64,000 nt of DNA, taken from assembly GCA_020740775.1 (NCBI GenBank), contig JAHEWK010000008.1, positions 372,001-436,000 on the forward strand, read 5' to 3'. The stretch comes from Ilyonectria destructans (lineage: Eukaryota; Ascomycota; Sordariomycetes; Hypocreales; Nectriaceae). Positions 23,053-34,348 of this stretch are shown in pieces. Position 1 is the stretch's first letter; each line of letters opens with the position of its first letter. Under the pieces are notes generated by a model. The model did not search any database and was not told the DNA's origin. It was given only the letters and a program-made list of their open reading frames with translations. The translations under genes were made by a program, and so were the position numbers.

Positions 23053-23076
23053 CGATATCACCGTCTAGTGATATCG
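23053..23076. repeat. Perfect 9-bp inverted repeat with 6-nt loop
   Basis: CGATATCAC (23053-23061) and GTGATATCG (23068-23076) are exact reverse complements around CGTCTA. It could be a hairpin or an operator-like palindrome. It lies in the AT-richer part of the gene desert. Confidence 0.8.
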
Positions 23077-26000
23077 TGATGTTAGTAGTAAAACTATAGG
23101 GTAGACGTGTTGGTTTGCGTATATGTGTGAATCCTTCACTGTTTGCAAGTAACCATATGCACCTAGCTAAGAAGGTTTACGGCTGAAGGGTGCATGGTAT
23201 TCATATTGGCGGCCGCATATATACCACCTCTAATAACTAGGCTATTAGGCGGAGTCAGCTGGGTTTTAAGTCTCAGGAATAGGCCCTAAGCGTCTCATGG
23301 TAAAATGGACATGGCACTCCCGCATTCTCCCTAGTTCAAGACCAGGAGGGCTGGAGATGCTGGCTCGCGAAATGGCGGCGTGGTATTGTCGAATTGACAG
23401 CATACACACAAGATTCACGATCCAAACAACTCGTGAATAATCACGAGGGAGCATGGCGAGAAGGTGTCATAATTCGTGATATAATGCATCTGACCCTAAA
23501 ATGATATCCAGTTTAGGCATGAGCAAATCTGTCATGATCGTCAGAGACGTGAACAATCACATAGAGTTTTGGGCCATTGGTGTTGTGACATCTCTATCTA
23601 CATCAACCTCAATAGCCATATCCCTTGTGGTATACCACTACCAATGTTGTAATATTGGATAGACTTCAAGTCCATCTACCATTGCCGTAACCCCGAAGAA
23701 ATTGAGAAACGCCAAACATTATCCAGCGGGTTGGCGACAACAGCACAGTTACGTTTAAGGGGACATCTCCTTCCGGAATATGGACGACGAGGCTTAACTT
23801 ATCAGAGCTTGATATTTGTCGAACTTCCTGGGTGTGTAGTCGAGAATACAGAACGAAAGCCTTCTGTTCTGGCATGGCTGTAAATATTGCGAGTATGTCC
23901 ATGATGTGCCCGTACTTAAGAACCATGGATCTAGGGAGATGTGAATGTCAACATTTGGTATCAGACCGATGTATCAATTCAACTTTATTTTGGCACGGTT
24001 TTCGAGCGTCCTAGTTATGATATTGAAAATATCGAATGGGCACACGTATCTATAATGGAAGAGCGGTGTATCTCGCGCCAGCCACGAACTATACGAACAC
24101 TTTCTCATTATTATGACATCTGAAATACGAAGCCAATTTGAATCGCGGAACAAAACCAAGCGCCAGTGTAGACCCGGCTCACCAGTTACTAGAGATATCG
24201 TCATGCATGATAGTAAAGGCCGGTCGGCCCTACGTGAACATGTATTCGGGGGAAGTGAGTTGGAGGCTTTGGCTCCGGCCGTATGTGTGACTCGACTCTT
24301 CGAAGCCTGGCATGACGGCGTATGGCGAGAGGACAAGGACAAATAATACGACATGGATGGATGTGAAGCATTATAATACAACTGGCTCGTAGGCCGATGC
24401 AGATTGACCGTCAGAGAGGTGATAGCTGTTCCGTTCTTGTTGAAGGTTGTATTGAGAGTGAATGCAGGGAGTGGCCTGGATACTAGGGGCAAGTCTCTCA
24501 CCACAACGCCCCTGGGATCGTCTCATGCATCAACTTTAAAGAATCTAGAGCAGGAGTGGGGGGTTGAAGGAACAGAACTGGACGTTGCAAAAGGTGAAAC
24601 AGGAAATTCCAGATGGGTTGTCTCGAGGGATCCCTGCTCGACTACGAGAATATTCATTAATTATCCCCACCGTCGTGGGTGTCTATTCAAGAACCTACGG
24701 GAAGATATTTGGGTGATAGAGTCGTATATTCTAGACATGATGTTGCCGTTGTGAGAGTTGTACGTGAAGACCACGGCTTGACAGAGGGTGAAGTTGGAGA
24801 ATAGTTAGATGTCGGTTAGTGAAGGGTCTGTAAATACTCGGCTAGAACATGGATCTTGTTAAGAGAAGCTTCTCAGGTCGGAATAAGTTGTCCGGGTTCA
24901 TGAGCTGACGTAGCGGTCTTTACCATAGTTACACTACGACTGCAGTCCACTATGGCCAAGTCCAAACGGCCGAGTCTAGATTATTCGCGACTGCTGCCCT
25001 TGCCACTTGGTGAGACACTTGCACGCTGACAATGCCAATGTTCGCATTGTTTTTGACTTGTTTTGGGGCTGAGCTTGGCGGCCACGTAAGACATGTTCGT
25101 ATGTCTGGGAATAGGTCGTCTAGACCAGGAGGCTAGCTCTAGCGTTGGATCCTCGTGGACCGTCATCTGAGGCAGTTTCAGATGCTGACGATGCCAATCA
25201 AGTCAATGGAATGTGGGTGGGTGCTAGAGAGACCGGCATCATTAGGGCTTATTTACGGGCAGATAGACGGACCGTGGTTCTTCAATACGGGGAGAGGCGG
25301 AGGCAGTGCATGGGATGGTGGAGTATTACTTGACACATGACCGAACTGAAGCCGGTACTAGTTGAATGGAAAGAGAAACGGATACGAAGTACCGAGTTTC
25401 ATCTCTTAACAGCTACGGAATTATACGCCATGATATATCGAGACTGGATAATCGAGACTGGGACGAACGACGATGGCTTTTGGTCACCTTAGCCAATTAG
25501 CCGTGGTGGTTATACGACCATAGTCGGCTCGTATTAAAGAGCGCTGCTCCCTCCCCTGCGCAGTTCCCCTGCCCTGGACAGCCAATGGCATGCATCCCAT
25601 ACGAGCCCGAAATTACAGCAGCTCGCGTACTATGTACAGTGGTTTACAGGGGACAGAGGCTTGCTGGCAGGTGTTGACGGCTGACGGGCGCGGGCGCAGA
25701 GAGCTCCCCGTCGTGTCTAGACACTGGAATGCTGATAATAGATTCACTATTCCCTAGCCAAGGTACCCGTGCACTATGCGCCGGGACCTGGATCGCAGCA
25801 GTTAGCGGGGTGTGGATGCCCTGTGGAGGCCCTGGGAGTTGATGACGATGGGCCCTAAAAGAGGCCACACGCTGGATGATGACTGGTCACTTTGGGCAGC
25901 TCATCCCAGCACAGCGGACAGATATGACTGCCGATCGGGTGGCTTCCAGGCGGCTCTCCGGTCGCCCCCTGTACCTGTACCTGTACTACCACAGCGCTGC

Positions 26001-26440
26001 ACCCGCTGCACCCGCTGTAGCGCCGTGCATTGTACCCCGTACCTGGGCGTAGTAGCGCTTCATGCAACCTTGTTTCCGACGGTCGCGGCACTCGACGATA
26101 AGGAGCGGGCGCGAGCCATGGCCGTAATTTCTTCCAGAAGCCCGCAAATTTGCCTTCCATCTCCTTTCTCGCGTCCCCGTGTCCCCGTCAAGTCAGCATC
26201 TGGTCCGCGTACGCATCCGGCACCAACGATTTCGCATCGCCTCAATCTCTCCCGGATTATCTGGTGTTCCAACTCCCAGAGCGAATGTACCCGTCAGCGC
26301 CCGTCGAATCTGCGTTCTCCCCCTCCCTACTGCTCTCCCGCCATCGCCGATAGCTGGCATCTTATCCGGCCGATCCGCAATCTACGACCGACACCTCGAA
26401 TCTACAGCCTCCCGCTTCGAGCATCGACGCCGCCGCCGCC

Positions 26441-27463
26441 ATGAGTTGGATCACGACCCTCACGGGTTACCTGGCCCCCGTCTTCATCATTCTGTCGCCC
26501 ATCATCTCCTACAGCGACCAGGTGCTGGCCATGCACCGCTCCAAGAGCAGCGCCGGCTTCTCCCTCGACATCCCCCTCATCATGCTGGTGGCCTCCTTTC
26601 TGAGGTGCGACCTCCTAATCGCCCTGCCCTCGCTCCGTCTCGACGCAACACTGGCTGACTCGCGATCCCATTCGCAGGATTTTCTACTGGCCGCATGCCC
26701 AATATGACACGAGCTTGCTCTTCCAATCGCTGCTCATGGTTGTGGTCCAGGCCGTCCTGCTCAAGGTCGCCCTAGACCACCGCCCGTCCCCCTCCACCAA
26801 GGGAGGAGAGGCCGCGCTTCCGTTTTCCGGGGCCGAGGACGGCGGTTCCGGGTTCCAGCGCCCATACAACTTTTGGCAATGGCGGTCGCCTAAGCGGTGG
26901 GTGCCCAATGACTGACTCCCTCCCTGGACTCCCTGTACCTTGGGTCGCATAACGCAATCCATGACTGACTGACTTGCATTTCTAGGTACTGGCAAGCCAT
27001 CATCTATTTCGCCGTCGGCCTCGTCGTGCTTCAGGCTCTCCTCTCGCAGATGCCCGCGATATACGGCACATATTCCGATACCATTGGCTACATCGGACTC
27101 GCGGTCGAGGCGACTCTCCCACTACCCCAGATCCTAGTAAACCTTCGTTCAAGGTCCTGCAAGGGCCTCCGACTATCTGTCCTAGCCAGCTGGGTGGGAG
27201 GCGATTCCATGAAGCTGTTCTGGTTCTTCACGGCGACTAGTCAGATCCCGTGGTCGTTCAAGATCTCTGGCATGTTCCAGGCATCGTGCGATGCGTTCCT
27301 GGGTCTCCAATACCTCATGTACGGCAATGCACAGTTACCATCGGCCGTCAAGGAACACCCGCTGACAGAGTGGTCGTCAGCGCAACCCGTAACCGGGGCG
27401 CCGAGGCGGAGCTTGAGCCCTTCCCGGCGGTCAGCGGCTTTCAACGACAAGGAGGTAGAGTAG
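26441..27463 (+). CDS. PQ-loop repeat membrane protein, SLC66A2/Any1-like
   Basis: Three exons, 26441-26604, 26678-26896 and 26986-27463, encode 286 residues. Donors are GTGCGA and GTGGGT, and acceptors are CAG and TAG. The joins restore FLRIFYW and PKRYWQA. The protein has about seven hydrophobic helices. The first PQ-loop region (SPIISYSDQ...SSAGFSLDIP) is degenerate, with DQ in place of PQ. The second is canonical (LPLPQILVNLRSRSCKGLRLS). A Pro/Gly-rich loop with PSPSTKGG divides the two halves, and the C-terminal tail is hydrophilic. This layout matches SLC66A2 (PQLC1) and yeast Any1, Golgi/endosomal proteins linked to phospholipid flippase function. The exact transport activity is unknown. 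The start was chosen because the first helix follows at once. It is a distant relative of the cystinosin-like gene at 38.4-39.5 kb. Confidence 0.9.
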
Positions 27464-29636
27464 GACCTATGGGTAAAAGTAAAAAGGCGTAATATCAGGT
27501 CCTGATGCACCCAGACCGCCGCATGCCGTTTCAGGGCAGGGCTTGTGTGAAGATTGTACGTACACAACGACGAGTGTGACAGGACATGTCGGGATAGATG
27601 GCGAAAGAGAAGGGAAACTATAGACGGGGACAACAGGCACGGCGTTGGGAGGTTATATGAAAGCAGTAATCGGGACCGGATCCCCTGGATCGGAGACGGA
27701 CGGACATGAAGACTGCGGGTGTCCGGACCTCCGAAGCCCGGAAGGATCAGGTCAGGCTTGCCAAGACCTGCCAAGTCAAGCCAAGCGATAGCAATCATGC
27801 AAGTAATCCGTGGGATGGGCCAAGGATGCTGCTTGTCCCTGGAATGGAAGCGGAAGGGAGAAGCTCCAGCCAAGAGTCAGGCAGCAGCAGGAGAATCGGT
27901 CACATCGACGACGTCCGAAAGTCCGGAAGACTTCGAGGTGTGGGCGCGCTGCTCCACAATAGAGAGTGGAAGCCGGGACTCATTTAGTTTGCATGAACAG
28001 ATAACTGCCGGGGAATCGGTAGATGTCTGCATATCTGCATGTCGGATCATATGTCTCTCTTGGTGTTTCTTGGACATACTCGTGGCTGTGGTGGGTTGAT
28101 ACAACTCAGGGGTTTACACAACCTACCACCAGCAGAGGTGCGATGGCCGTTAATTGCTGGTAGCGCGGTACTTGGTGGGATTCCAGACTTTGGGGGCGGG
28201 GAGGCGGCTCGCCACTGGGGTACGCGATGGATAGAAATAGTCATGCAAGATGATAATGAGCAATCATGAAGGAAATATCATTACTATTATTCCCTTTTAT
28301 TTTCTAGTATTTCTATCGAGGTAAAAATGGCTTCCTCGGCGTGGTTGTGGCCGTTAAGCCTCCTACGGCTGGGCGCTGCTGCCTGGTACCGCTCTATCAG
28401 AACCGCACCAGCTGTCACCAGCCGCCAGGAGATTGTTGGCCCCCAGCCACCCGACTTCTGACTGCCAACTCCTCCAGCGAGGTATTCGCCAACCACCTTT
28501 TCCCCGTACTGTACTTGAACAAAACCACTACCTATCTTCGTCACTCTCTTCACGTAACTACGGCAACCATCTCTCTCTGCGCTACCTGCCTATTCGGTGT
28601 CTCTTTTTTAGTGCACGTCGTTACACGTATTCGCCGCCTCAGTTAACTGGGTTGTCACTCTATCCGAGTTGCCCTTTCTGAGGAATCGACGTGTCCCTGG
28701 GGAATAGGACAATATCCCATCGTCTATTGTCGACCCTCGAACCGAGTCTTTGTCCCGGCGACAAAAGACACATCGGCCGCTGTGGAACCTGATCCTTAGG
28801 ATTTCCCGTCCTAAGAGCTTCTGCGTGGTGTGTATGCCATTTCTCCTATTGCGCCGTCGCCTTCTCGCAACTTAGAAACCGTCTAACATTCAATCTCGCG
28901 GCTCAGTTCTACATTCAGCTTGCGCGATACATCGCAGACTTCAAGCCACCCCATTCGATGTGAGTCCAGCCCCCACGCTACTTTTCTTTCCTCATCGTTT
29001 CTTTTTCCTCGTTTTCACGTTGGCACGTTTCGAGATTTCCCCTCTCCAAACCGTTCGAAGCCGTTTTTTCGTCCTCACTTTTCGTTCACTGCCTTGTCAC
29101 CTTTCACCCTAAGCCCAACTTCAGTCCGAACAAACGCACCCAAACACAAGTGCCCACTTACATCACTGACCGGGCGTTCACCTCGACTTCTGCCTATTTA
29201 TTTCTCTCCGCTTCTTGAACTCCTTCACCCAACTCTCACCTCTCATCTACACTCTCCCGAGACCAGACGTTCTCGTTGGCCTCGCCTTCCTCCATCTTCT
29301 CTTCTTTCTTTTGGCCTTGATTCTTTCTCCTCCTTCAACTTCCACCACAACAGCTCACCTGCGGGATAACTAACGTCGCCATCAGCGCACTGCTTGTCTT
29401 CGCATCATTCGCCTCGTTGCCTCCGCCCCTTCTCTTGATCAATCAGACCGGTAAGTTATCAAGGCTTCTTCTTTCATTCTCCTCCGTAGTCGCTCTTTGG
29501 CTACCCATCTCATCTCTCCTCACCTCACAATTTGGAACACACCTACTTCTCCCCTCTACACCAAATCCTTCTTCGACCGTCCCTTAGTTTCATTCCTGAC
29601 CCAACCTCACAGAAACAACAACTAGCCTTCGTCACC
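27464..29636. other. Intergenic region and long pyrimidine-rich leader
   Basis: After the 3' region of the PQ-loop gene, the stretch from about 28450 to 29636 is strongly C/T-rich on the plus strand, typical of promoters and 5' leaders of well-expressed filamentous-fungal genes. A frame at 28920-29369 is an artefact of this composition, since its residues are mostly Ser, Pro, Phe, Leu and His. No other gene is seen. Confidence 0.55.
29451..29612 (+). other. Probable 5' UTR intron upstream of the unknown nuclear protein gene
   Basis: The donor GTAAGT (29451) and acceptor CCTCACAG (ending 29612), with a CTGAC branch candidate about 15 nt before the end, fit a 162-nt leader intron 24 bp before the ATG at 29637. 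Only transcripts can confirm it. Confidence 0.5.
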
Positions 29637-30866
29637 ATGCCTGCAGCAAACACCAAGGCCAACTACAAGACCTACGAGGCTCAGGCCCGTATGGTCCGCG
29701 CCATCGTGGCTGCTCACCCCGAGGTTAAATGGAACTACAAGGGTAAGACCTGGCTCGATTCCCTTTTTTCTGGCGCTCCCACTTCCTATCCCCTGGTTCT
29801 CCCGACATACTTTCCTCCCGGGCATCCTCATTGCTAGCCTCAAATCAGTTTGAGTCGAAGCTGAAGATTGACTCTTCGCCCCCAGAGATTGCAGCCTGTT
29901 ACGGCACAGACATGACTGATCATGCCTTGAACCATCGGTTCCGTCGCCTGCGAGCCCAGGCCATCGTTATTAGAGATGGCCGGGCTCAGGGTTTTGATAT
30001 GAAGGATATGTCGACCGACGACAACTTTCTTCCCAAGACACAAGAGAACGTTGACAAACACAGTACGCCATCCCCTTTGCGTTCTCTCACCTGCCCTCTT
30101 CGTCTTTCTTCCATACACAACACATGACTCATTTGCCCTCGAGAACCCGGTTACTAACTGCTTCTGCCCTTTAGACATCGCCAAGTACTTCGGTCAGTCC
30201 ACTGCAGATGGAATCCAGTTCCAGTTCCGCACCATCAAGAAGGATGCTGAGCAGCTTCGCCAAGTAGAAAGCGAGGGTGGCAATGTAGCTAACTGCCTTT
30301 CCATCGGCGCAGGCTCTTCTATGGGACCCAGCACCCCATCCAAGCCCACCCCTTCCCGTGGCGCTGGCAGCCGTTCTGGTGCTACCGTGAAGCGTTCTCG
30401 CGCAGCTGCTGTGCCCACCTTTATCAAGCGCTCCGAGTCTGATGACGAGGAGGATGACCTCAACTTCAGCGAGCTTGACGACACCCCTTCTAAGCGCACC
30501 AAGACAACCGGTCCAGCTCGTGGTGCGGCCAAGTCCCGTACTCCATCTCGTCGAGCCGCCACCAAAGCTGTCGCTACTATCGCCGCTGGCGCCCAGCTCG
30601 AGAGCAGCGCGTCACCTCCTGAAGATGTATTGACGCCTCTTACCGACTCTGCACCTGCACCGCCTGTCTGCGCCGATCCGGCGTCTATCTTTGGCAGCGT
30701 TGAACACCGACACCCTGCCTATGATTCCAAATCGCAGCTTTTCAGTACCTCTACCTCTTTCACCAACACCGGCATTGATGAATTCCTTGGCAGCAGCGGC
30801 ATGGATGACGTGCCCATGTACCCCGGCTCAAACTACAACGAGTTCGAGGGCGATGGCGAGATATAA
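29637..30866 (+). CDS. Conserved-looking ascomycete protein of unknown function, probably nuclear
   Basis: Three exons, 29637-29742, 29886-30062 and 30175-30866, give 324 residues. The introns have GTAAGA and GTACGC donors, a TTACTAAC branch in the second, and CAG and TAG acceptors. The joins give NYKEIAACYG and KHNIAKYFG. The N-terminal part (about residues 8-100) is a compact, probably helical domain. Its segments ARMVRAIVAAHPEVKW and HALNHRFRRLRAQA recall a small Myb/SANT-like or other helix-turn-helix fold, which is inference. Residues from about 140 to 245 are basic and Ser/Thr/Pro-rich (SRGAGSRSGATVKRSRAA), with an acidic patch (SDDEEDDLNFSELDD) and KRTK-type nuclear signals. The tail is low complexity. 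I do not recognise a named family. A chromatin or DNA-binding role is plausible but unproved. Confidence 0.85.
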
Positions 30867-31659
30867 TCTGCCACCCTTTCTCACTCGTTCTGGTCTGGAA
30901 CGCTTTCAGGTTCGATCTCTGCTCATTCTCATCTCCTTTGTCCTCTGTGGTCGGCGCGCCACCAAGACCAGCTTGGCCTTTCATCCAGGATTCCCACGAA
31001 ACCAAAAAGCAACACCGATTGTATTGTACGAGGCGTTAGGAGGAAAGGAAGTGCGCAATAGGATTTTCCCCCAGGGAGGGCCACCATGTCTCTTTTGCTA
31101 TTGGAATCACTACACGATACAGGCTTTTTCTCTTTCTCTGTGCTCATATCACATTTACCCCTTTGAGGGCAACACTCATCTGAAAGATTATGAGGAAGAT
31201 GGTCCTTTAATACCGAGGTCTGGTTTCGGTTTGGTTTTTAGCAGCATGCCGCGCTACGGAGCGGAACGGAACTTACACCAGATGTTTCGCAGGGCTGCGA
31301 GTGCTTAGGCAGGTCTTGATCCAGGAGGCATTTGATCTCTCCTCGTTTTGTTGGCTGGAAGGAAATGAGGGACGGATGGAAACGCCGTGACGATTAGCTA
31401 GATAGCTAGAGGTTACACACCGAAAATACGACAGTGTGTGCGTGTATGAACAATCAATCATGAAGGTTGTGTGACGAGGGTGCAATAATATGGTGATCTA
31501 TCTTGATAAAGCGACACGACAGTGCTGTCCAACTTCAGAGTTGCTGTGAGTTGCACTCAGTCCATTTTCATTTTGGTTTCCAAAAAATAACAGACTACCT
31601 TTTCCCTTCCCCAACACCCACACACACACAACAGGTCCATCCGTTCATGTTGGCTCCGC
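30867..31659. other. 3' intergenic region between convergent genes
   Basis: About 790 bp separate the stop codons of the unknown nuclear protein and the MTHFR gene. It includes a short CA run near 31617-31634. No coding or RNA feature is seen. Confidence 0.6.
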
Positions 31660-33717
31660 TCAGCTCATCAACACCTTCCACAGCGCATCCTTCTCTACAA
31701 AGTCGTGGTGGATCAGGTTCACCAGCCAGTACTCGTCCTTGATGCCACTGAGCAGCTTCTCCGTGTCCGAGGCGCGGCCGTAGACCTTGGCCCACTCGCC
31801 CCAGATGCCAAAGGCCTCCTCGCTCCAGGCGCGGAAGCTGACCTCCTCGATGATGGTGGGCGTGATGATCTCCTTACCAGGGAAGACACCCCAGGTGACG
31901 GCGTTGGTGCTGGCGCCGCCACTCACGTCGGTGCTGCCGAGGCCGCCGCTCGAGTCGGACGTGACGAAGTCGCCGTGCGCGTTGCCGGCGTAGAAGCAGA
32001 CCGAGTTTCGCAGTTCGGGGGAGGCGAGCTTCGCCTGCAGGACTGTCCATTCGGAGGTGGGAATGAAGAACTCGACAAAGGACTTCTGGAAGACGAAGCC
32101 ATGGTCAGGACCCCAGCCGAAGGTCGAGTCGTTGGAGCGCAGGCCGTTGACCGCGGGCTGAGAGGCCACAGTCCACCAGCCCTTGGTGTTGAGCTGCAGG
32201 AGGTGCGGCTGGATGGTGGACGACTCGGCGAGGAGCTCCTCCTCGCTCCAGGGAATGGCCGACAGTTCACCCTTGATATGCTTGACGAACAGGTCGTTGA
32301 TGTCCTGGCGCGTCTTGGGGTGACCCCAGAGCCTGACAGCCTGCGTGATGGACATGTGGAGGCTCACGCCGTAGCCGTCAATCTCACCGTACGCCGGAGA
32401 TCGCGCATCACCGAAACGACCGTTGGGGAAGTCATCCCAGGTGGCCTCGCGGCCAAGAACTCCCTCGCCCTCGGAGATGGCCAGGGTGTTTGCGCGAGTG
32501 TTGATGGCCTCGGCGCGTACGCCGGCCTCCCGAGCTGTGGCCTCCCACTCGGGGTGAGTCGCGGATCGGTCGCCGACGATGACGCGGTTGTGCGGGTCGG
32601 AGCCGACGGAGGAGTGCCGTCGGGATGCGCGAGAGCGGGAGTGGCTGCTGAGAGGCAGGTTGGCGCTGCCATTGACTTGGAGAGCAGGGACGGGGATGGA
32701 CTCGTCGACGACAATGGCCTCCTCATCTTGAGGAGGGTCGGGGATCAGGTTCGTTCGCTCCAGAATAAACGACACTGACTTCTCCAGGTTCAGGGTGTAG
32801 AAGTGGAAGCCCTTGGGTCCCGGATACCGGGACTTGACCTCCTTGACCTGTTCCACCAGTTCGCTGACGATGTCCACGCCGACCATCTTGACGCGCTCGT
32901 CATCGCCCTTGACGGCAAGGAGGCGGGAGAGAACCTCTTCGGGGACCTTGGCGTGGCTCAGCTTGGTCGTTCGCTTGACCATCTGGTAGCTCTGAATGGG
33001 CATGAGGCCGGGGATGATGGGCAGGGTCTTGAAGACGCCGCTGGGGTGTGATCGCAGTGTCTCCTCAAAGTTGTCGTAGGCCTTGATATCGAAGAAGAGC
33101 TGAGTCATGACGAAGTCGGCGCCGGCCTGGACCTTGTCGACAAGGTAGGGAAGATCGTGCTCCAGGCTCTGTCCAAGCGGATGGCTCTCCTCGGCGTGGC
33201 CCTCGGGGTATGCTGCCACGCCAATGCAGAAGTAGTCGCCGTGGGTCTTGCGAATATACTTGACCAGGTCGACGGCCCAGTTGAAGTCCTGACCGCCGTC
33301 GTCCTCCGAGTCTTCGGGGTCGCGGTACTCGTCCCGCCGGGGGGGATCGCCGCGCAGGGCCAAGATGTTGCGGATGCCCAGGGCCTTTGCGTCCTCGAGG
33401 GCCTTATCGACGAGCTTCCGGCTCATGTTGGTGCATGTGAGATGGAGGCAGGTGGTGAGGCCGAGCTCGCGCTGGCACAGCTCGGCCAGCTCGAGCGACT
33501 TCTGAGACGTGGTTCCGCCGGCGCCCCAGGTGACATTGACGAAGAGCGGGCGCAGGGCGCGCTCCATGCGGTGCAGTCGGTCGCGGAGGTTGGAGAAGCC
33601 CATGGCCGTCTTGGGCGGGAAGAACTCGAGCGAGAAGTAGGTGCCGTCGGCCGGCAGCGCGGCGATGCGGTCCGTGATCTTGTCCATGGTGGGCAACGGA
33701 CGGTACGGCAGCTGCAT
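31660..33717 (-). CDS. MET12: Methylenetetrahydrofolate reductase, MET12-like
   Basis: Single exon of 685 codons from the first ATG. A second ATG at 33687, ten codons in, starts MDKITDRIAALP and may be the true start. The N-terminal TIM barrel (to about residue 320) shows SLEFFPPKT with the catalytic-type Glu31, VNVTWGAGGTT, CLHLTCTNM, NILALRGDPPR, the FAD-site block IGVAAYPEGH and DFVMTQLFFD. A Ser/Arg-rich linker (about residues 355-415) leads to the eukaryotic regulatory domain, which contains WDDFPNGRFGDARSPAYGE and later SQPAVNGLRSNDS and AVTWGVFPGKEI. The enzyme reduces 5,10-methylene-THF to 5-methyl-THF for methionine synthesis in the cytosol. The N-terminal motifs look closer to yeast Met12 than to Met13. 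The gene is divergent from the leucyl-tRNA synthetase gene, with about 630 bp between starts. Confidence 0.95.
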   Translation of the reverse strand: MQLPYRPLPTMDKITDRIAALPADGTYFSLEFFPPKTAMGFSNLRDRLHRMERALRPLFVNVTWGAGGTTSQKSLELAELCQRELGLTTCLHLTCTNMSRKLVDKALEDAKALGIRNILALRGDPPRRDEYRDPEDSEDDGGQDFNWAVDLVKYIRKTHGDYFCIGVAAYPEGHAEESHPLGQSLEHDLPYLVDKVQAGADFVMTQLFFDIKAYDNFEETLRSHPSGVFKTLPIIPGLMPIQSYQMVKRTTKLSHAKVPEEVLSRLLAVKGDDERVKMVGVDIVSELVEQVKEVKSRYPGPKGFHFYTLNLEKSVSFILERTNLIPDPPQDEEAIVVDESIPVPALQVNGSANLPLSSHSRSRASRRHSSVGSDPHNRVIVGDRSATHPEWEATAREAGVRAEAINTRANTLAISEGEGVLGREATWDDFPNGRFGDARSPAYGEIDGYGVSLHMSITQAVRLWGHPKTRQDINDLFVKHIKGELSAIPWSEEELLAESSTIQPHLLQLNTKGWWTVASQPAVNGLRSNDSTFGWGPDHGFVFQKSFVEFFIPTSEWTVLQAKLASPELRNSVCFYAGNAHGDFVTSDSSGGLGSTDVSGGASTNAVTWGVFPGKEIITPTIIEEVSFRAWSEEAFGIWGEWAKVYGRASDTEKLLSGIKDEYWLVNLIHHDFVEKDALWKVLMS

Positions 33718-34348
33718 GAGTGCAATGGGGCTGCGAGGTATTGTGAGTCGAGTGGTAGATGGGCTCGGTCGAGGAGGGAGTGGCGGATATCGTCGGCGGG
33801 GTTCGCTTGAGAGCCGTGGAGTCGTGATATTCTCAGCGATGAGGGGCAGCGGCAGTCTGATATCAGATGCAGCGTCAGCAGCAGACAGATGAAGCCAAAG
33901 ACAGCGCAGAGACGAACCAACCGTCGTTCCTCTTGTTCCTCTCGTTCTTGTTCAAGCTCACGTGGGCGGCAATGGGCTCCGGATCCGATGGTGGCCTCCG
34001 GTCGTCGTTCTCCACGTGCCGTCCATCTTTCTGGAGGGGACGAGTTTTGTTGGCGGGGCATTTCCATAGCGGGGTCCGTTCTCGGTTTGGCGCTTAAGTT
34101 ACCATCGGGCGGGTTTCGGCATGCTGCCATGACGCACCGGGGCGGTCATTACAGGCCCAGGGAGGTACCTGGCCCCATGTATCATATGTATCATGCAGGG
34201 CTCCCGCCCGCCAATTGGATACCGCCCGACAAGTACCGACATGGCCTGAGCTTCGCGGTTTTCCGGCGCACATCTTCGTCTTCCGGCTGCGGACCTCAGC
34301 TTGACTCTTCTTGTTGATGCTCTGCCGCATCATGACAACGACGCCGCA
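33718..34348. promoter_or_regulatory. Shared upstream region of MTHFR and mitochondrial LeuRS genes
   Basis: About 630 bp between the divergent start codons. No exon is supported. I saw no clear TGACTCA general-control site in it. The short distance makes a bidirectional promoter likely, which is inference. Confidence 0.55.

Larger units (their letters stand above)
13331..26440. other. Gene desert of about 13 kb between divergent genes
   Basis: I read both strands for exons, splice-consistent chains, transposase or reverse-transcriptase motifs and tRNAs, and found none I would defend. The longest open frames (18145-18984 and 20389-21060, plus strand) encode no recognisable domain and look like chance frames. 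The visible structure is limited. There is a GGTTGGAT-like repeat at 16492-16527, a 12-bp direct repeat at 20697 and 20742, TGTCCG triplets near 20955, a hairpin at 23053-23076 and small CTGTAC/CTGCACC repeats near 25970-26015. Bases from about 23000 to 25500 are visibly AT-richer than the flanks. Possible explanations are long regulatory DNA, a lncRNA, or a long-decayed insertion. Confidence 0.6.

Noticed and set aside
22900..25500. RIP-mutated transposon
   Set aside because: AT-richer, but CpA and TpG are not obviously depleted or enriched by eye and no transposon protein remnant was recognised. A numeric RIP index would decide.
28920..29369. 149-codon Ser/Pro/Phe-rich frame
   Set aside because: A product of the pyrimidine-rich leader; the first codon is not ATG.
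31705..32778. 357-codon frame antisense to MTHFR
   Set aside because: It mirrors the codon bias of a strongly coding opposite strand and has no domain.
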